A stretch of DNA of 27,452 bases, from assembly GCA_964546445.1 (NCBI GenBank), contig CAZJJY010000004.1, positions 1 to 27,452 on the forward strand, in the 5' to 3' direction. Shown here piece by piece: positions 24,843 to 27,452 of this stretch. The DNA is from CAZJJY01 sp964546445. Lineage in GTDB: Bacteria > Patescibacteriota > Microgenomatia > PFEM01 > JAPLYW01. The notes under the pieces are model-generated. The model was not told the origin of the DNA. It worked only from the letters and a program-made list of their open reading frames with translations, and searched no databases. Numbering within the stretch: position 1 is the stretch's first letter; every line of letters starts with the position of its first letter. Both the position numbers and the translations under genes were made by a program.

Positions 24843-24851
24843 ATTTTAGCA
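24843..24851 (-). promoter_or_regulatory. Extended -10 promoter for ychF; leaderless start
   Basis: Minus strand TGCTAAAAT ending exactly 6 nt before the ychF ATG (24836). There is no -35. It lies in the 34-bp gap after the PP2C gene. Confidence 0.6.
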
Positions 24852-24870
24852 TAAATGAGGTTTAGATTAG

Positions 24871-25659
24871 TTATCTAGATGAATGAGAAAATCTTTTAAT
24901 GTCATAAATAATAACATTGATATTGTCACATTTACCTCTTCTAGATCTCGTTTTGCTCTCAGATTTCATTTTGCTCTTAACAGCCTCGTTAATACCATCT
25001 ATTGATTGCTTAACATTCTTATTATAAACATACTTAGCAATTTGTTGTGGCTCATAATTATCCCAAAGACCGTCTGAGGCAACGACAATTTTATCACCAA
25101 TATTTAACCTTACTTTATTTTCGGTTATCTCTCCCGAATTTATCCCTTGAACAGAATTTAAAACCTTATTTCTTTCATCTTCTTTATTTTCATCTTGCGT
25201 TTCGAAACGCACATTACCCTCTCTGTCAATAACGATTAATTTTACATCCCCAGCTTGGAAAACATTTAAAACATTTTTCCTAATATGGCCAAAAATATAG
25301 CAAGCACCTCCTTTTTCAATACCATGTCTACGCATTTCTTTACTCGCATTTGATATTATCCCTCGCATTTTAAGTTTCCTTTTAACGCCCATTTGAATTT
25401 CCTGAGCTAAAATATGAGCAGCTTTTCCACCATTACCCATACCACCCATACCGTCTATCGAAGCAAAAACATTTACCATTGTATTGATATAAACAGCATC
25501 TTCATTAACAGGCTTATAGCCAATACCTTTATCAGTACCAAAAGCAATTATACCGCTACGACCCTTAATCACCTTTGGATTATCTAAAGAATTTCTTGTA
25601 ATTTCATCAACAGGGTGATATCTCCATGATTTTACAATTTCAGATGTTGTTTCAGCCAT
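24871..25659 (-). CDS. PP2C-family Ser/Thr protein phosphatase
   Basis: A metal-dependent protein phosphatase of 262 residues, predicted to be cytoplasmic (no membrane segment). PP2C motifs in order are KPVNEDAVYI (Glu53-Asp54), the metal-binding ASIDGMGGMGNGGKAA (Asp69, Gly70), the GDVKLIVID strand (about 138), VASDGLWDNYE (Asp196) and CDNINVIIYD (Asp245-Asn246). These supply the acidic residues of the binuclear metal centre. The region after residue 220 has a basic Lys/Arg/Ser-rich stretch before the final strand. No cognate kinase gene is visible in the window, so the targets are unknown. The ATG has a TTGATT-17-TAAAAT promoter 5 nt upstream. It is divergent from the GH36-like gene. Confidence 0.88.
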   Translation of the reverse strand: MAETTSEIVKSWRYHPVDEITRNSLDNPKVIKGRSGIIAFGTDKGIGYKPVNEDAVYINTMVNVFASIDGMGGMGNGGKAAHILAQEIQMGVKRKLKMRGIISNASKEMRRHGIEKGGACYIFGHIRKNVLNVFQAGDVKLIVIDREGNVRFETQDENKEDERNKVLNSVQGINSGEITENKVRLNIGDKIVVASDGLWDNYEPQQIAKYVYNKNVKQSIDGINEAVKSKMKSESKTRSRRGKCDNINVIIYDIKRFSHSSR

Positions 25660-25664
25660 AATTA

Positions 25665-25693
25665 ATTTTAGGTGAAATAAACAATTAAATCAA
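25665..25693 (-). promoter_or_regulatory. Promoter (TTGATT-17-TAAAAT) for PP2C gene
   Basis: On the minus strand TTGATT (25688-25693), 17-nt spacer and TAAAAT (25665-25670), ending 5 nt before the ATG at 25659. The leader is essentially absent. The remaining 25694-25870 of this divergent region shows nothing I can identify. Confidence 0.6.
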
Positions 25694-25870
25694 TTTCATA
25701 ATTTAATATGCAAATATCATTATAAACAGAATCCTATCTAACTTATCTCTTTCAATGATTATTCTCTCTTTTTTAGGTTTAGGTATCTTTACTTTGAAGT
25801 AGAAATCAAAAGTTGGGACAGTAAAAAGTGAATCCCTACTGATAAATTCATAAAATAATTATATACTATT

Positions 25871-25899
25871 TTGACAAAAAAGAAGAAAAAGGATAAAAT
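25871..25899 (+). promoter_or_regulatory. Consensus promoter (TTGACA-17-TAAAAT) for GH36-like gene
   Basis: TTGACA at 25871-25876, 17-nt spacer and TAAAAT at 25894-25899. The TTG that would be a possible upstream start codon is the first part of the -35, so translation should begin at ATG 25910, 10 nt after the -10. Confidence 0.7.
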
Positions 25900-25909
25900 C
25901 CCACGAGAT

Positions 25910-27127
25910 ATGGCAGAACGTAATAGTGAAGTTAATCAAGACCAAGGTATTACAACCGAAGATGAAGGTATTACAACCGAAGATGGTCGAATAATTAGTA
26001 ATGAATCGGTTAAAGAAATCAGTCGTGGTGGATCTTGGACTCCTAAAAATACTAAAAAGAGAAACATACCACGTGTCACCTCCCCTGAACTTGTTCAATG
26101 TGAACCAAAAAAAGAATGGATTGAAAAACCAAGGACAGAAACTCCAGAAATTATTTATTGTACCTGGATGGGAGCTGGAAACAAGGTCAGTTTTCCTTTT
26201 ATCGAAAAACAAGTTAAAGCCTTCAATGAACTAAATATCCACCCCACAGTTTTTATTATTGATGATAGCTGGGCTACTAAAGTTGGTGACTGGCTTTCGG
26301 TTGACAAACAAAAGTTTCCTAATGGACTTAAAGAAGCAACAAAACTAATAAAAGAAAATGACATAAAACCTGGACTGTGGCTCGCCCCTCTTCATGTCGA
26401 AAGAAATTCGGAGTTGGCTAAAGCTCATCCTGATTGGTTTATAGAAAGCCATGGTAAGCCTGTTTCTTACTGGTTTAAAGACACCGCCTTTGTCAAAAAA
26501 CATTATTTGCTAGATTTAAGAAAGGAAGAAGCTATTGATTATTTAGGAGAAGTCGCCCAAAAAATTAAAGATTGGGGATTTGACTGGGTTAAATCAGATT
26601 TTATGTCAAGCCTTTATTTGGTTAAAGAAATTGGCCAAGAAGAAAAACAATATCTCACCCACAGAACAATGGAAATATTTAAAAAAAATGGCTTAAAGGT
26701 TCTTGCTTGTGGCGCTCCGTGGAATGCCAGCATCGGTGTTGCTAATATCATCCGCATCAGTAAGGATAGTGGGCTCCCTAATTTACCTAACAATATAGTC
26801 AGTAAATTAATTAACAAATACTTTGTAAATAATTATCTAGGGAGCATTAAGGATAATATCAGATTGGTTGGTAAATTTATAAAAACCGATCCTGATATGT
26901 ATTTCTCAACCTCTATTTTTGAAAAAGATAAACAAAAACTTAAAGAAGCTCAATTTAAAAGTATTTCCAGATATTCTTGTTTAACCCTTGGAGATGATTT
27001 TAGTAAATTAACAGCAAAAGATGTCCAGCCCGTAAAAGAATTAATCGAACAGTTTTATCGGGCTCAAAAAGTAAGACCAAAAGCCATCAAAATGTTTATG
27101 GCAGGACAAACCGACCAGAAAGATTAA
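25910..27127 (+). CDS. GH36-like glycoside hydrolase (alpha-galactosidase superfamily)
   Basis: A 405-residue TIM-barrel protein resembling the catalytic domain of GH36/GH27-type alpha-galactosidases, retaining enzymes that cleave alpha-linked sugars. After an acidic, disordered N-terminal ~75 residues (with a tandem ITTEDEG/ITTEDG repeat), the barrel shows FIIDDSWATKVGDW, KPGLWLAPLHVERNSELAKAHPDW and LDLRKEEA. The putative nucleophile is Asp230 in VKSDF, and Asp286 in IRISKDSG is the likely acid/base. The barrel then ends with a gDDFSKL stretch. There is no signal peptide, so it should be cytoplasmic, and the N-terminal beta-domain typical of larger GH36 enzymes is missing. ATG 25910 is chosen because of the promoter just upstream. 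Exact sugar specificity is uncertain. Confidence 0.75.
   Translation: MAERNSEVNQDQGITTEDEGITTEDGRIISNESVKEISRGGSWTPKNTKKRNIPRVTSPELVQCEPKKEWIEKPRTETPEIIYCTWMGAGNKVSFPFIEKQVKAFNELNIHPTVFIIDDSWATKVGDWLSVDKQKFPNGLKEATKLIKENDIKPGLWLAPLHVERNSELAKAHPDWFIESHGKPVSYWFKDTAFVKKHYLLDLRKEEAIDYLGEVAQKIKDWGFDWVKSDFMSSLYLVKEIGQEEKQYLTHRTMEIFKKNGLKVLACGAPWNASIGVANIIRISKDSGLPNLPNNIVSKLINKYFVNNYLGSIKDNIRLVGKFIKTDPDMYFSTSIFEKDKQKLKEAQFKSISRYSCLTLGDDFSKLTAKDVQPVKELIEQFYRAQKVRPKAIKMFMAGQTDQKD
25944..25985 (+). repeat. Perfect 21-bp tandem duplication in GH36-like gene
   Basis: Two identical 21-bp copies (25944-25964 and 25965-25985), each beginning AAGGTATTACAACC and encoding a GITTEDE-type heptad. Because 21 is a multiple of three the reading frame is kept. 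It looks like a recent slippage duplication within the disordered N-terminal tail and may vary in copy number between strains. Confidence 0.9.
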
Positions 27128-27189
27128 AACTTTTTAATTTTCTCTTGGATTTAACGCTACAAAATTTTTCTGGAAAGATTTCTAAGAAG

Positions 27190-27452
27190 TTATTCAACTA
27201 AATCAGCGTAGACACCTGAAATCCAACCCTCTTCACCATCTTCATATTCAATCTTATACCAACCATTTTCTTCTTCAATATATGGGAAAAAATCACCTGG
27301 ATCAACTTTAATTAATTCTTCGGAATCTGTAGAAGAATCCTCTCTAACTCTTAAAAATCCAGTTGGGGTATCTTTTATTTCTACGTAAGGTGTAGCTGGT
27401 GGAGTTACTTTAGCCTTAGGCGTTGGGGTTGCTGTAGGTTCAGCATCTTCAT
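27190..27452 (-). CDS. SH3b-domain protein with Thr/Pro-rich linker (C-terminal fragment)
   Basis: This gene runs off the right window edge, so its start is not visible. The last 86 codons, read on the minus strand and ending with TAA at 27190-27192, translate to a Pro/Thr-rich linker (EPTATPTPKAKVTPPATP) followed by a complete bacterial SH3 domain: GFLRVREDSS, the ELIKVDPGDFFPYIEEENGW middle and WYKIEYEDGEEGWISGVYADLVE end. Bacterial SH3 domains commonly bind peptidoglycan or other surface polymers, and TP-rich linkers are typical of CPR secreted or anchored proteins, so a surface location is likely. The domain sits at the very C-terminus. It converges with the GH36-like gene across 62 bp that holds only AT-rich sequence and no clear terminator. 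Confidence 0.75.
   Translation of the reverse strand, partial: EDAEPTATPTPKAKVTPPATPYVEIKDTPTGFLRVREDSSTDSEELIKVDPGDFFPYIEEENGWYKIEYEDGEEGWISGVYADLVE

Noticed and set aside
25755..25802. 15-codon hydrophobic mini-ORF (MIILSFLGLGIFTLK) in the PP2C/GH36 intergenic region
   Set aside because: It has no ribosome-binding site or promoter and a peptide this short is likely by chance in AT-rich DNA; only a transcript would revive it.
25859..26212. 117-aa minus-strand frame opposite the GH36-like N-terminus
   Set aside because: The Phe-rich composition is the mirror of an A-rich coding strand; no motif.
27128..27189. AT-only inverted repeat ATTAAA/TTTAAT after the GH36 stop as a terminator
   Set aside because: A 6-bp A/T stem has little stability and there is no following T-run of note.
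1..27452. tRNA, rRNA, CRISPR arrays, insertion sequences
   Set aside because: No tRNA-like T-loop cluster, no regularly spaced repeat, no transposase or terminal inverted repeats were seen on reading both strands.
1..27452. Alternative genetic code (UGA = Gly)
   Set aside because: Several genes end with TGA in the right place for their family length or in overlap with the next start, so TGA is a stop here.

Overview
The window is a low-GC, gene-dense bacterial segment. Small genes, many start/stop overlaps, almost no Shine-Dalgarno sites, a polytopic glycosyltransferase repertoire, short informational proteins (472-aa MetRS, 611-aa UvrD) and Thr/Pro-rich SH3b surface proteins suggest a Candidate Phyla Radiation (Patescibacteria) genome, most likely Microgenomates-like. 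This assignment is inference from gene style, not a phylogeny. TGA is used as a stop by several genes (for example 2878-2880, 9143-9145, 16895-16897, 21429-21431), which argues against the UGA-glycine lineages (Gracilibacteria/Absconditabacteria).

Layout. (1) 3-6278, plus strand: a chained operon of an FAD-dependent oxidoreductase and three large GT-C-like membrane proteins, with every junction overlapping; the last gene (DUF2298 type) is cut by a 100-N assembly gap at 6279-6378. (2) 6379-7295, minus: an LCP (LytR-CpsA-Psr) ligase whose last few residues fall in the gap. (3) 7310-10152, plus: UvrD-like helicase and FemAB-like aminoacyltransferase. (4) 13998-10149, minus: RmuC followed by a UvrD-family helicase fused to an Fe-S PD-(D/E)XK nuclease. 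(5) 14040-14830, plus: a small membrane protein and a YerC/TrpR-family regulator; minus: an HD hydrolase (start corrected to 15407). (6) 15479-19883, plus: metG, FkbM methyltransferase, TatD, membrane GT2. (7) 19923-23760, plus: GT39-like protein, small membrane protein, WecA/MraY-like phosphosugar transferase, UbiA-family polyprenyl-phosphate phosphoribosyltransferase. (8) 25659-23757, minus: PP2C phosphatase and YchF. (9) 25910-27127, plus: GH36-like glycosidase. (10) the C-terminal end of an SH3b protein running off the window on the minus strand.

How it fits together. Much of the window concerns the cell surface: lipid-linked sugar precursor synthesis (WecA-like, DPPR-synthase-like UbiA), transfer by GT2 and GT-C enzymes that should use polyprenyl-phosphate sugars, attachment of polymers to the wall (LCP), peptide cross-bridges (FemAB), and a Pro-rich SH3b protein. 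The rest is DNA repair and translation housekeeping.

The most striking non-gene signal is promoter architecture. At five genes a -10 hexamer ends exactly 6 nt before the start codon (7310 GTG, 14040 GTG, 15479 ATG, 21444 GTG, 24836 ATG), and at four more it ends 5-10 nt before it. This predicts leaderless or near-leaderless mRNAs. Where a -35 is missing, an extended TGn motif is present. The pattern also fixes two gene starts (25910 and 15407). A second item to check is the WecA-like protein, which appears to lack two of the aspartates conserved in its superfamily.
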